Under the pieces are notes generated by a model that was not told the DNA's origin, searched no databases, and was given only the letters and a program-made list of their open reading frames with translations. Source: Vicia villosa (Eukaryota; Streptophyta; Magnoliopsida; Fabales; Fabaceae). From it: a stretch of 64,000 nt of DNA. The stretch lies in NCBI RefSeq assembly GCF_029867415.1, contig NC_081186.1:18918930-18982929 (forward strand), written 5' to 3'. Each line of letters opens with the position of its first letter. Position 1 is the stretch's first letter. Below, piece by piece: positions 31,175-42,042 of this stretch. Made by a program: the position numbers and the translations under genes.

Positions 31175-33172
31175 ATGAATGCTAAGAAGCCTATTGTCCA
31201 CCTCACCGTCTCAGTGCCTGACATCAAGAAATTGAGAAACATAAGGGATAAAATGTCATCAACTGCTTTGAACAGGTTTGAAGGCCGTTATGGGGATATT
31301 CTAGATTTGCTCAAGGTTAAGGTTCAAGAAGAAGCAATCACCGCTTTGATCCAGTTTTATGATCCGCCGCTTAGATGTTTCACTTTTCAGGATTTTCAGT
31401 TGGCTCCTACTTTGGAGGAGATGGATGCTATGCTTGGGTTTTCAAGGATAAAAAAGGTATTTTATACAGGTGCTGGAAAGAGGGTTGAAATGTCTGATTT
31501 GGCCAAAGCTTTGGAAGTACCCGTTGCGGATTTAGAAGCTAATCACAAAACTGATGGAAGAATACAAGGAATTAAAAGAACTTATTTAGAAGCTCAAGCT
31601 ATGTCTTATGCTCAAAAGAAACAATGGGACATTTGTGGACATTTTTTAGCTCTTTTAATTTTTGGTGTTGTTTTATTGCCTAATAAGGCGGAATATGTTG
31701 ATGATGCTGCTATCCATGTCTTCACTTCCTTCAGAAATTCAAATGAGGATCCAACTCCTACTATTCTTGCCAATATTTACTATACAATCCATCATCGGTA
31801 TGAAAAGAAAAGGGGAGCGATATCTTGTTGTCTTCATTTATTGTACTCTTGGTTGACTTCTCATCTTTACAAGGCTAGCTATTTAATCAAAGATTTGACC
31901 AGGCATGAATGGTCTCAAAAACTAAGAGCTCTCAATGCGGATTCTATTTTTTGGTTTGCAAGGAAATTAAATTCTGAAAGAATTATCTATAAATGTGGAG
32001 AATTTAATAATGTGCCTTTAATGGGAACTTTGGGTTGCATTAATTATAATCCCGTGCTTGCATTGCGCCAATTGGGTCATTCTATGGATTGTGAGCCTTC
32101 CGATCAACAAGTGGAAGGATTAATTTTGCATGACAATGGGAAAGGAGAACCAAGGACATTAAAGAAAATAATTCAAGCTTGGAAGCATGTTCAAACAAAG
32201 AACTATGGGCCGAAGAATATTGTTGCTAAGGAACCTTACACTAGATGGGTTCAAGAGAGAGTTGGAAAGATTTTGCTACCTTTTGTTGTGGATCCCGCGT
32301 ACAAGCCCGATTCTCCTAATCCTATTTCTCTATCCATCGAAGAGATAGAAGGAATCAAGGCTGCCCTAGAGGCGTCCCGTAAGGAAAAGGAAAAATTAGA
32401 GCTTGACATACATCGACTTTCCAACGAAAAAAGTCAACTACGCTTCGATCTTAAGGAGAAAAGCCAAGAGCTTCAAGCCGCTAAGGAAGAGAATGATAGA
32501 CAAAGGAATAAAAGGAAGCGAGCAACCGAAGGAGTTCTAAGTGCTAACCTTGATTTAATTGCACACAATGAAAGGTTGGAACAAGCGGACATAGAAATTG
32601 CAAGGTGGAGAAGGCGCTATGAGAAAGCTTCCCATGACAAAGCTGAATCTGAGAAAAATCTAGAAGCTGTGGTCTTTGAATTAACTGATAGGACTAAAGA
32701 TCAAGAGGAGGAAATAAGGAACCTCAAATATGATCTTCAAGAAGCTCGCAATTCTGGACAACAAGAGCGCGCAAGGAGATTAACCACGGAAGAAGCACTT
32801 TTACAGCGCACTGATGAGTACAATAGAGCATTCCAAGCCATGGTATCACTTAGGGAAATATTCACAAGACAAAGAGAGGTACACGAGGCAACCATGAACG
32901 AAAGAGACCATTGGAAAAGACAATACACAATTGTTTCTACGGCAAATGAGCATGTGAGCATGGTTCCCAAGATGCTTGAAGAATATGAGAAGTGTCGTGA
33001 GAATTATGACAAGCTAGTCTACTTGTGCAATGATTTAATTCTAGACATTCCGAAGGGTTTAGAAAAAGCGGAGTCTTCTCCCATCATCCTTCCCAAAGAA
33101 GTGAAGGAGTTCTTGGAGCTTTGTAGGGGCATGGTGGACAACTTCAAGGAGGACATTCATAGGCGTTCTTAG
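31175..33172 (+). CDS. Ogre ORF1 protein of element C (DUF7745-like), intact
   Basis: 665 residues without a break, starting MNAKKPIVHLTVSVPDIKK. The position between leader and gag is specific to Ogre-like elements. Residues 30-270 match the ORF1 domain: RFEGRYGDILDLL, LIQFYDPPLRCFTFQDFQLA followed by PTLEEMDAMLGF, HFLALLIFGVVLLPN and CCLHLLYSWLTSHLY. Residues about 385-630 are charged and heptad-rich, a long predicted coiled coil, broken by a short basic KRKR patch near 450. Function is unknown; an RNA- or particle-associated role is a guess. The FQLAPTLEEM block looks like the corresponding block of plant mobile domain proteins, which may be a distant relation. With gag and pol broken, this intact frame is notable. 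Confidence 0.88.
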   Translation: MNAKKPIVHLTVSVPDIKKLRNIRDKMSSTALNRFEGRYGDILDLLKVKVQEEAITALIQFYDPPLRCFTFQDFQLAPTLEEMDAMLGFSRIKKVFYTGAGKRVEMSDLAKALEVPVADLEANHKTDGRIQGIKRTYLEAQAMSYAQKKQWDICGHFLALLIFGVVLLPNKAEYVDDAAIHVFTSFRNSNEDPTPTILANIYYTIHHRYEKKRGAISCCLHLLYSWLTSHLYKASYLIKDLTRHEWSQKLRALNADSIFWFARKLNSERIIYKCGEFNNVPLMGTLGCINYNPVLALRQLGHSMDCEPSDQQVEGLILHDNGKGEPRTLKKIIQAWKHVQTKNYGPKNIVAKEPYTRWVQERVGKILLPFVVDPAYKPDSPNPISLSIEEIEGIKAALEASRKEKEKLELDIHRLSNEKSQLRFDLKEKSQELQAAKEENDRQRNKRKRATEGVLSANLDLIAHNERLEQADIEIARWRRRYEKASHDKAESEKNLEAVVFELTDRTKDQEEEIRNLKYDLQEARNSGQQERARRLTTEEALLQRTDEYNRAFQAMVSLREIFTRQREVHEATMNERDHWKRQYTIVSTANEHVSMVPKMLEEYEKCRENYDKLVYLCNDLILDIPKGLEKAESSPIILPKEVKEFLELCRGMVDNFKEDIHRRS

Positions 33173-33646
33173 TCATTTATAGTTTTTATTTTTTATTATT
33201 TAGAAGTTTTATTTCTATGGGTGTTTATTTCCTTTCGCAATGTTGAACAATTTAAATTGTACTTTCTTTCAAGTTTTTTTGAATTAATAAAGTGTGTTTA
33301 TTTCCGCATTATTCAATTTCTTCGCAATTATTCACCAAAAAGAATTATTCAAAAAAAGAGAAAGAAAAGGTTCCTACTACAAAAAAAAACAAAAAAAAAA
33401 CAACACAAAAAAAGAAATAATATATATATATATATGTATAGACATATATGCTAATATATAAATATATATATAAATATATTATAATAACAATGTGGATAAG
33501 ACATGAGCATAGCATTTGCATATCATTCATAGCACACATATCATTGCGTTTCTTGTCAAAACATTAAGAGGAAAACTGTCTTCATCTCCAGTCACGCCAT
33601 TGCAACCCGGTCACTCATCCAGACAAGAGCTCAGAAGAAGAAAGCA
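33173..33646 (+). other. Spacer between ORF1 and gag, with a TA-rich microsatellite
   Basis: A-rich and then TA-rich sequence (TATATA runs at 33419-33480); no gene. The small frames here come from simple sequence. Confidence 0.6.
33419..33480. repeat. TA-rich simple sequence
   Basis: Imperfect (TA)n with interruptions between ORF1 and gag of element C. Confidence 0.85.
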
Positions 33647-36600
33647 ATGGAACAACTAGAGCAGAATCAAGCCGCCCTTCGCGAAGAAATGACCCAACTG
33701 AAAGGCACTGTTGAGGACCTCAAGGGAGGGATGACCCAAATGTGAGCTTCATGAAAGACCTCAAGGATAAGCAAGACAAAGCCAAGGAGGTTCAGGATCA
33801 GTATGAAGAGGTGCCAAATGATGGCAACCCTTTGTTAGGATATGTTCGAGGCGATGACCCTCACAAAACGAATGCTCATTCCTCTAAAAGGGTCGTCACA
33901 ATCCAGGAAGAAGGAGAAGCCTCTCAAGAAGGATTTATTCCTGCTGCTCAGAAGGAAGGGACGTCTCGCACAGTTCGTATTCCTGTCAACAATCCTTTTA
34001 GGGATGAGGACTACCTGGATCTGCAATATGGGGACACTAATGACACAAATCAAGTCCCTCGACCAAAGCTGACCTCTACTAATTCTGGGGAGTATTCTAA
34101 GGAGAGTGGACAAATCAGGGCATTGGAAGAGAGACTGAAAGCTGTAGAAGGATATGATGCTTTCGACGTGGACACTTTTGAAATGAGTTTAGTCCCGGAC
34201 CTGACAATTCCACACAAATTCAAAGTTCCCAACTTTGAAAAGTATAAGGGACTCACTTGTCCGAGGAATCACTTGCGCATGTATGTGCGAAAAATGGCTG
34301 CTTATGCTCATGATCAAAAGCTGATGATTCATTTTTTCCAAGATAGCTTGAGTGGAGCATCGGTTGACTGGTATATGCAATTAGAGAAGTCTCATATCCG
34401 AAGCTGGACCGACCTTGCTAATACATTCCTGAAGCAATATAAATACAATTTGGACATGGCACCCAACCGGATGCAACTCCAAAATTTGTCACAAAAGAAA
34501 GAGGAATCGTTCAAGGAGTATGCGCAGAGGTGGAGGGAAATGGCTTCCCGAGTCCAACCTCCCCTGTTGGAGAAAGAACTCGTAGACATGTTTATGGCTA
34601 TATTGCAAGGGCCATACTACGATAAAATGGTAGGAAGTGTGTCCTCAGGGTTTTCAGACTTAGTGGTTATTGGTGAAAGGATAGAAAACGGAATTAAGAA
34701 CGGGAAAATACAAGGGGCATCATCTGGATCGTATCAGTCAAAGAGGCCCGCTCCCACCTTCACAAAGAAAAAGGAAGGAGAGACTAATGCAGTGGTACAT
34801 CAGGAAGCTAGACCTCCCATGTCATTCCCACCACAACCAAACCGGTTTCAGGGAAGCCAAAGGAGATTTGATCCGCTACCCACTTCCAAGAAGGATATAC
34901 TAAGACATTTGATAAATGAGTCCTTGGTAGAAATTAAACCATTGGCACCTCCTCTTCCAGGCAAGATCACACCCAACTACAAACCAAATGAAAGGTGTGA
35001 ATTTCACGCCAATTCTCCCGGACATACCTTGGAGAAATGTTGGGCCTTCAGGCACATCGTTCAAGATCTGATTGAGTCAGGAGCAATCGCTTTTGACAAA
35101 CTCAATGTAAAAACAAACCCGATGCCACACCATGATGGCGCAGTCAATGCGATAGAAGTCGTCAACGAGCAAGAGTTGGTTCAACAAAGGAACTCCCCCG
35201 TAGATGCCCTTAAGAGGTATCTTCTTATGAAGGGGTTTATCCTAGAACATAACGAAGCTTTCAAAGACACTTTGCAGAAGCTCATGGATCAAGGGTTGAT
35301 CCAACTGGAGGAACACCCTGAAGAAGAGTATGTGGCTATGGTGGAAAGAAACGAGCCTTTAATAATACCCACACAAGGAGCAAGAAAGCCATTAATCATC
35401 CCATGCTCGAGATCACCGTTGATGATACCTACACAAGAGCATACTAGGGTCATCCCGGTCACAGACCCATATCCTCTGGATAAAATGAAAGCAGTGCCTT
35501 GGGAGTACAATTCTGGCATTAATCCTGCTGTATCAAGCATTGTGGGACCTGGGGGCATGACCCGTAGTGGACGCATATTCAAAACTGCACAAGCACAACC
35601 AACGGCCAATGAAAACTTGACACAATCTGGTGATCAAGCTGCCATGAGTCCAAATAACGAGGTTGAGCCTAAGGGTAAAGAGATTGTCAACAAGGATGCT
35701 GAGGAGTTTCTGGCTTTGATTAAGAAGAGCGACTATAGGGTGGTAGATCAGTTGCAACAGACGCCATCTAAAATATCACTCTTATCGCTACTGATACACT
35801 CCGAGAGGCATCGAGATGCTTTGATGAAGATTCTGAATGCCGCCCATGTAACTAAGGACATCACAGTCAATCAATTCGATGGCATGGTGGCCAATCTGAC
35901 TGCGGGGGCATGCCTGGGTTTCAGTGATAGTGAACTACCTCCACAAGGAAAGTCACATAACAAAGCCTTACATATCTCCATACAATGTGGAAAGGCCCAT
36001 CTAGCTAGAGTTTTGATTGACACAGGTTCATCGTCAAATGTGATGCCAAAGGCTACACTAGATAAAATAGCGTTGGAGGGTCTGGTGGTTAGACCAAGTC
36101 GTCTGGTAGTTAAAGCTTTTGACGGATCGCAGAGTCCAGTATTTGGAGAAGTAGACCTTCCTGTTATAATTGGCCCTCATACCTTCTGTATCAATTTCCA
36201 AGTAATGGAGATTGAAAAGCTTACACTTGCTTACTAGGGCGTCCTTGGATTCACGCAGCTGGGGCAGTCACCTCCACTCTCCACCAGAAATTAAAATTTG
36301 TGAACGGGAACTCCATAGTGACCGTCAATGGAGAAGAGGATATATTTGTCAGCAACTTAAATTCGTACAGATATATTGAGGCTGGAGAAGGTGCACTGGG
36401 TACTGCATTTCAAGCTCTCGAGATAGCAACTACTGTCACACTACCCGTGGAGAAAGTGCGAAGGGCGGTAACATCCTGGAGAGATCTACAAGACTTGAAT
36501 GTAGAAGGCTGGGGCAAGGTACCAGAGATCTTAGAGAAGAAGGATCGCCTAGGGCTGGGGTATCAACCATCAAAGGTCACAAGCACTATGAAAGAAGAGC

Positions 36601-36775
36601 AACAATTCCCCCCGATTACACAGACTTTCGTAACGGGAGGATATGAACATGTGGCTATGGTCTCCAACAAGGATTCTAAGGAAGGAACGTCCAACTTCAT
36701 CCGAGAGATCAGACCAGGAGAACAGCTTCAGAATTGGACAAGCCTGGAGATACCGGAGATAGTTTTTATTTCGAA
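33647..36775 (+). pseudogene. gag-pro: Ogre gag-protease of element C, two frameshifts
   Basis: Likely start MEQLEQNQAALREEMTQL at 33647, an N-terminal coiled coil. After 32 codons the frame hits TGA at 33743; the downstream frame (from about 33745) continues it, consistent with one lost base. The 831-residue frame then has gag core motifs (FKVPNFEKYKG, SWTDLANTFLKQYKYN, FKEYAQRWREMASRV), a zinc-knuckle-like CEFHANSPGHTLEKC near 34997-35041, and the retropepsin site VLIDTGSSSNVMPKATL near 36010-36060. A TAG at 36235-36237 follows a second frame change; the true frame resumes with LGRPWIHAAGAVTS and runs to the splice donor at 36775. The protein would supply particle and protease. Confidence 0.9.
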
Positions 36776-37046
36776 GTAATTTGCTTTTGTGTGTTTTATT
36801 TCCCTTTCCAATAAAGAAAAACAATAACGCTCATGCCTCGCCCGAAGCATAGAGTTGGTTTGTAAGGGCCCCATCTATTTCCAAGTTTAAAAAGTTTATT
36901 AATAAAATTGTTTTGCATTTGGTATTGAAAACATCGTCTTTTCCCGCATTTATTTTCTTTTTTCTTTCAAAATGACAAATAAATTTCTTGCACAAAAAAG
37001 CACGTTCATATCTGCATACTAAAGACAAAACATAAAACGTGTGCAG
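36776..37046 (+). other. Ogre intron between protease and reverse transcriptase (271 nt)
   Basis: The upstream frame reads to AAG then TAA at 36777. Splicing from GT at 36776-36777 to AG at 37045-37046 (TGTGCAG acceptor) removes the stop and joins codon bases AA with A, so the frame runs on as SK then SPSNTTDNN. The intron is T-rich with many stops. An intron at this place is a known hallmark of Ogre elements; exact ends here are my prediction. Confidence 0.8.
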
Positions 37047-40000
37047 ATCGCCTTCTAACACTACCGATAATAATACTGCTGAAACTCTGTACAAACTCGA
37101 GGCTCTCGCTAATCAGTCCGAAGAAGGGGATGAGGAAGACGATGAACTTCCGAAGGAGTTGTCAAGGTTAATGGATAAGGAATCCAAAAGTATGCTCCCT
37201 CCGCAAGAGGCCATTGAAACCATAAATTTGGGTACAGACGAAGAACCCAAGAACATCAAGATTGGGGCAACACTGAACGAGGATGTGAAAGCGACGCTAA
37301 TCAAGCTTCTCCACGAGTATGCAGAGATATTTGCTTGGTCATACCGTGACATGCCGGGATTGGATACTGATATTGTTGTACATAGGTTACCACTCAAAGA
37401 AGGATGTGCACCTATCAGGCAAAAGCGCCGAAGAGTTCGACCGGATATGGATAGTAAAATCAGGGAAGAAGTGCTCAAACAGTTCGACGCCGGGTTTCTT
37501 GCTGTAGTTGACTATCCACCATGGATTGCCAACATAGTGCCAGTTCCTAAGAAAGACGGGAAGGTACGCATGTGTGTGGATTACAGGGACCTGAACAAAG
37601 CAAGTCCAAAGGACGATTTTCCACTACCACACATAGATGTCTTGGTGGACAATACAGCACAAGCTTCGGTGTTTTCCTTTATGGATGGGTTCTCCGGGTA
37701 TAATCAGATCAAAATGGCTCCCTAGGATATGGAGAAAACAACCTTCATGACATCCTGGGGTACCTTCTGTTACAAGGTAATGCCTTTTGGATTGCAAAAT
37801 GCAGGGGCAACATACCAAAGAGCCATGGTCACACTGTTCCATGACATGATTCACAAGGAGGTCGAGGTATATGTAGACGATATGATTGCCAAATCTTGCA
37901 CAGAGGAAGAACATATCACACACCTACATAAGTTGTTCAAGCGTTTATAGAAGTTCAAGCTAAGGTTAAACCCGAACAAGTGTACATTCGGCGTAAGGTC
38001 AGGAAAACTATTAGGATTCATCGTGAGCCAACGAGGCATAGAGGTTGATCCCGACAAGGTAAAGGCTATACAAGCAATGCCTGTTCCAAAGACAGAAAAA
38101 GAGGTTTGTGGATTCTTGGGTCGATTGAATTACATCTCAAGGTTTATTTCACATCTGACGGCTACATGTGAGCCTATATTCAAGCTGCTCAGGAAAGATC
38201 AACCTATCAAATGGAATGACGATTGCCAGGTAGCCTTCGAAACTATAAAGAACTACTTGCAAGAGCCACCGATACTCTTACCTCCTGTACCAGGGAGACC
38301 ATTGATCATGTACCTCACAGTTCTCGAGAGATCTATGGGGTGTGTACTGGGGCAACAGGATGAAACAGGCAGGAAAGAACACGCTATCTACTATCTAAGC
38401 AAGAAATTCACGGATTGCGAGTCTCGATATTCACCATTGGAAAAGACATGTTGTGCCCTAGCATGGGCCTCCAAACGTCTAAGGCAATATATGCTGAACC
38501 ATTCCACATGGCTGATATCGAGAATGGATCCTTTGAAATACGTGTTCGAAAAGCAGGCTCTCACGGGTAGAATTGCAAGATGGCAAATGTTGCTATCAGA
38601 ATATGACATACAATACGTCCCCCAAAAGGCGATAAAAGGGAGTGTACTGGCAGAACATCTTGCTCACCAACCCATAGAAGAATATCAGTCTATGAAGTTC
38701 GACTTCCCCGACGAGGACATTATGCTGGTAAGAGACTACGAGATACCAGGACCCGACGAAGGACCCGAGCCAGGCTTGGTATGGACACTTACATTCGATG
38801 GCGCCTCAAATGCATATGGACACGGCATAGGTGCCGTCTTGACATCTCCTGACAATCGGCACTTACCCTTCACTGCAAGACTATGCTTTGACTGCACCAA
38901 CAATATTGCAGAATATGAAGCATGCATATTGGGGTTAGAAGCAGCAATTGATCTAAGGATTAAACTGCTTGAGGTGTACGGGGATTCAGCGCTGGTAATC
39001 CACCAAGTCAACAAAGAATGGGATACTCGAGATTCAAAGCTAATCCCATATCATGACCTTATACTGGAGTTAATGGCTGAGTTTGAGACAATCACTTTTA
39101 CTCATATCCCAAGGGAAGAAAATCAAATGGCTGACGCATTAGCAACACTTTCCTCTATGTTCAAAGTGACCTGGCCAAACCACGAGCCACGAATAACGGT
39201 TAGACACTTTGATGAGCCCGCTTATTGTCTCACAATCGAGGAGCAGTCTGACAACAAACCATGGTACCACGATATCAAAAGGTACTTGGAGAAGCAAGAA
39301 TACCCGGAGAACACCTCCACGATCGATAAAAAGACATTGAGGAGATTAGCATCTAAGTTCTTCCTAAGTGGAAACATCCTATACAAAAGGAACTACGACT
39401 CGGTGTTATTAAGGTGTGTGGATAAAAATGAGGCCAGGGAGATTATCAGAGAAGTGCATGAAGGGACCTTCGGAACCCATGCAAATGGACACTCAATGGC
39501 GAGAAAAATACTGCGAGCAGGGTATTACTGGTTAACAATGGAAGCTAACTGTTTCCAATATGCAAGAGCATGTCACAAATGCCAGATTTACGCTGACAAA
39601 GTACATGTGCCGCCAAATCCGTTGAACGTTCTGAGTTCACCATGGCCGTTCGCAATGTGGGGGATTGACATGATAGGGATGATCGAACCGAAAGCTTCAA
39701 ATGGACACCGATTCATATTGGTTGCCATAGACTATTTCACCAAATGGGTCGAAGCTGCCTCTTACACCAACGTGACGAGACAAGTAATCACTCGGTTCAT
39801 CAAGCATAACATCATCTGTCGATATGGGGTTCCAAACAGAATTATCACCGACAATGGGTCGAATCTAAACAACAACATGATGAGGGAGCTGTGCGAGGAG
39901 TTTAAGATTGAACATCACAATTCTTCACCATACAGGCCTAAAATGAACGGCGCTGTCGAAGCTGCAAATAAAAATATCAAAAAGATAATACAAAAGATGG

Positions 40001-40509
40001 TGAAAACATACATGGATTAGCACGAAATGCTTCCCTTTGCCCTACACGGTTACAGGACTTCGGTGCGTACATCCACAGGAGCAACACCATTCTCCCTGGT
40101 TTACGGTATGGAAGCAGTCCTCCCTATTGAAGTAGAGATCCCTTCATTAAGGGTCCTGGCTGACATAAAGTTAGAAGAATCGGAATGGGTAAAAACCCGT
40201 TTCGATCAGCTTAATCTCGTTGAAGAAAAGCGACTGACGGCTTTGTGTCACGGGCAACTCTATCAGAAAAGGATGAAAAAGGCGTTCGATAAAAAGGTCC
40301 GTCCTCGAACTTACAAAGAAGGTGATCTTGTTCTCAAGAAAATACTATTACCTCGACTTGACGCCCGCGGAAAATGGACGCCTAACTACGAAGGTCCATA
40401 TATTGTAAAAACGGTGTTCTCAGGAGGAGCGCTAGTTCTCACTACAATGGATGGGGACGAGCTACCACACCCGATCAATTCTGATGCGGTCAAGAAATAT
40501 TACGCCTAG
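37047..40509 (+). pseudogene. pol: Ogre pol of element C: reverse transcriptase, two RNase H domains, integrase
   Basis: One frame from the splice acceptor to 40509 (end DAVKKYYA), broken by TAG at 37726, 37948 and 40018. Reverse transcriptase has RMCVDYRDLNKASPKDDFPL, the catalytic YVDDMIAK (about 37869) and KLLGFIVSQRGIEVD. A first RNase H-like part (LTVLERSMGCVLGQ) is followed by a separate RNase H (FDGASNAYGHGIGAVL, NNIAEYEACILGLEAA, ENQMADALATL; 38780-39160) known from the Tat/Ogre clade. Integrase has HANGHSMARKILRAGYYW, CHKC, then GIDMIG, IITDNGSN and NGAVEAANKN for D, D and E. The TAG at 40018 replaces Trp before HEMLPFALHGYR. Confidence 0.93.
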
Positions 40510-41212
40510 CAAAGGCAGGATTATGGACCATAAGCTGAAGACAAACTACGAAGGATAGTGATTCGTGCAATCATCCATTTCTAAGGTCGAAGGATTACCG
40601 GGACCCTTGATAACAAAAAGAGCTACGGCAGTATTAATATCATTTCCATTTGTCATTTACTTATCTTGCATTTTTGTACACTAGCCGATTCAAGGCAACA
40701 TCAATAAAAGTTTTTTTCCTTGCATACCGCGTTTTTCTCATTTCAATACCGTTTGCAAAGGTTAAATTATTTTGGTAAACTTTAACTAGGATTTAACATG
40801 AGAAACTTACAAACTGTCAATACAAAAGCAATAGAATAAAACTGCAAAATCTCCGGAAGGCTACATACGCCCTACGTTGCGATAACTCGAATCTAATAGA
40901 ACTCTCTCAAAAAGGATAATATCAATGGATTACTCGAATACAATCTGAGCTAGGATTCACAAATAGTTCAAAAGAGGTTAAGCAAAGGCAATGGGTGATA
41001 AGGAGATATGGTGTTGGGGTTATCATACATACTCATTTACATAGATGTATCATTTGCATGTGTGAACATCCATACACATACATTATATAAACAACAGGGG
41101 CACATGCACGCGCATAATGCATAAGCACGATGCATAGGCATGATGCATACGCATTCACAGAACAAACTTCTATACAGGTAAGCTTGCCCAAACCAGGGCA
41201 AGCAATCCAAAC

Positions 41213-41760
41213 GGGGCAGGCGAAGTTGCTATGAGCATAGCGAATTAGCCTAAAAGGTGCAGGTGAGTTTGCTACAAGCACGGAAAACGATCCTAAATGG
41301 TGCGGGTGAATTTGCTACAAGCACGGCAAATGATCCTAAATGGTGCAGGGGAGTTTGTTACAAGCACGGCAAACGATCCTAAATGGTGCAGGTGAGTTTG
41401 CTACAAGCACGGCAAACGATCCTAAATGGTGCGGGTGAATTTGCTACAAGCACGGCAAATGATCCTAAATGGTGCGGGTGAGTTTGCTACAAGCACGGCA
41501 AACGATCCTAAATGGGGCGGGTGAGTTTGCTACAAGCACGGCAAATGATCCTAAATGGTGCAGGTGAGTTTGCTACAAGCACGGCAAACGATCCTAAATG
41601 GTGCGGGTGAATTTGCTACAAGCACGGCAAATGATCCTAAATGGTGTCGGTGAGTTTGCTACAAGCATGGCAAATGATCCCAAATGGTGCAGGTGAGGTT
41701 GCTATAAGCATAGCAAATAATCCTAAACAGTGCAGGTGAACTTGCTAGAACTATAGCGAG
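41213..41760 (+). repeat. Tandem array of a 43-bp unit in the Ogre 3' untranslated region
   Basis: About a dozen units of GGTGCAGGTGAGTTTGCTAC followed by AAGCACGGCAAACGATCCTAAAT. Central units are very alike, with two alternating versions (GAATTT/AAATGATCC and GAGTTT/AAACGATCC); units at both edges are more diverged. Ogre 3' regions are known sources of satellite DNA in legumes. Confidence 0.92.
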
Positions 41761-41984
41761 TGATCCTATTGGGGTTCACAAACTACGAGAAACTTACTAA
41801 AGTTATAGTAAGTGGGGTTCATAAACTACGAAAGTTTGCTGGCAATACAGCAAGCTAATTACACAACTAACGGAAAGTCCTCGCTATGTAAGACTCAGGC
41901 TTTAGCAGGACGATTCTCTCATCACACTCAAGCATGAGGTAAATTTGGGGGTCTTCCATTATTTAATAACTCTTCGATTCGAAA

Positions 41985-42011
41985 AGCGTGAGACCTGCGT
42001 ATTCTCACGCT
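41985..42011 (+). other. Hairpin upstream of the Ogre polypurine tract
   Basis: AGCGTGAG (41985-41992) pairs exactly with CTCACGCT (42004-42011), loop of 11 bases. It lies between two purine tracts, 31 bases before the LTR. Confidence 0.6.
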
Positions 42012-42029
42012 ATTCAATCCAAGATAATT

Positions 42030-42042
42030 AAATAGGGGCAGC
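42030..42042 (+). other. Polypurine tract of element C
   Basis: AAATAGGGGCAGC directly before the 3' LTR start TGTCATACCCC at 42043. Confidence 0.85.

Larger units (their letters stand above)
40510..42029 (+). other. 3' untranslated region of element C
   Basis: No gene. Contains short repeats near 41040-41160 (ATGCAT-rich), the 43-bp tandem array (41213-41760), a purine tract AAATTTGGGGGTC at 41941-41953 and a hairpin at 41985-42011. Confidence 0.8.

Noticed and set aside
37726..37950. Programmed amber readthrough in Ogre pol
   Set aside because: Stops fall inside the reverse transcriptase domain near conserved residues, not at a domain border; mutation is simpler.
41213..41760. Regular 43-bp repeats resembling a CRISPR array
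   Set aside because: Direct head-to-tail tandem units without unique spacers, in a plant retroelement 3' region.
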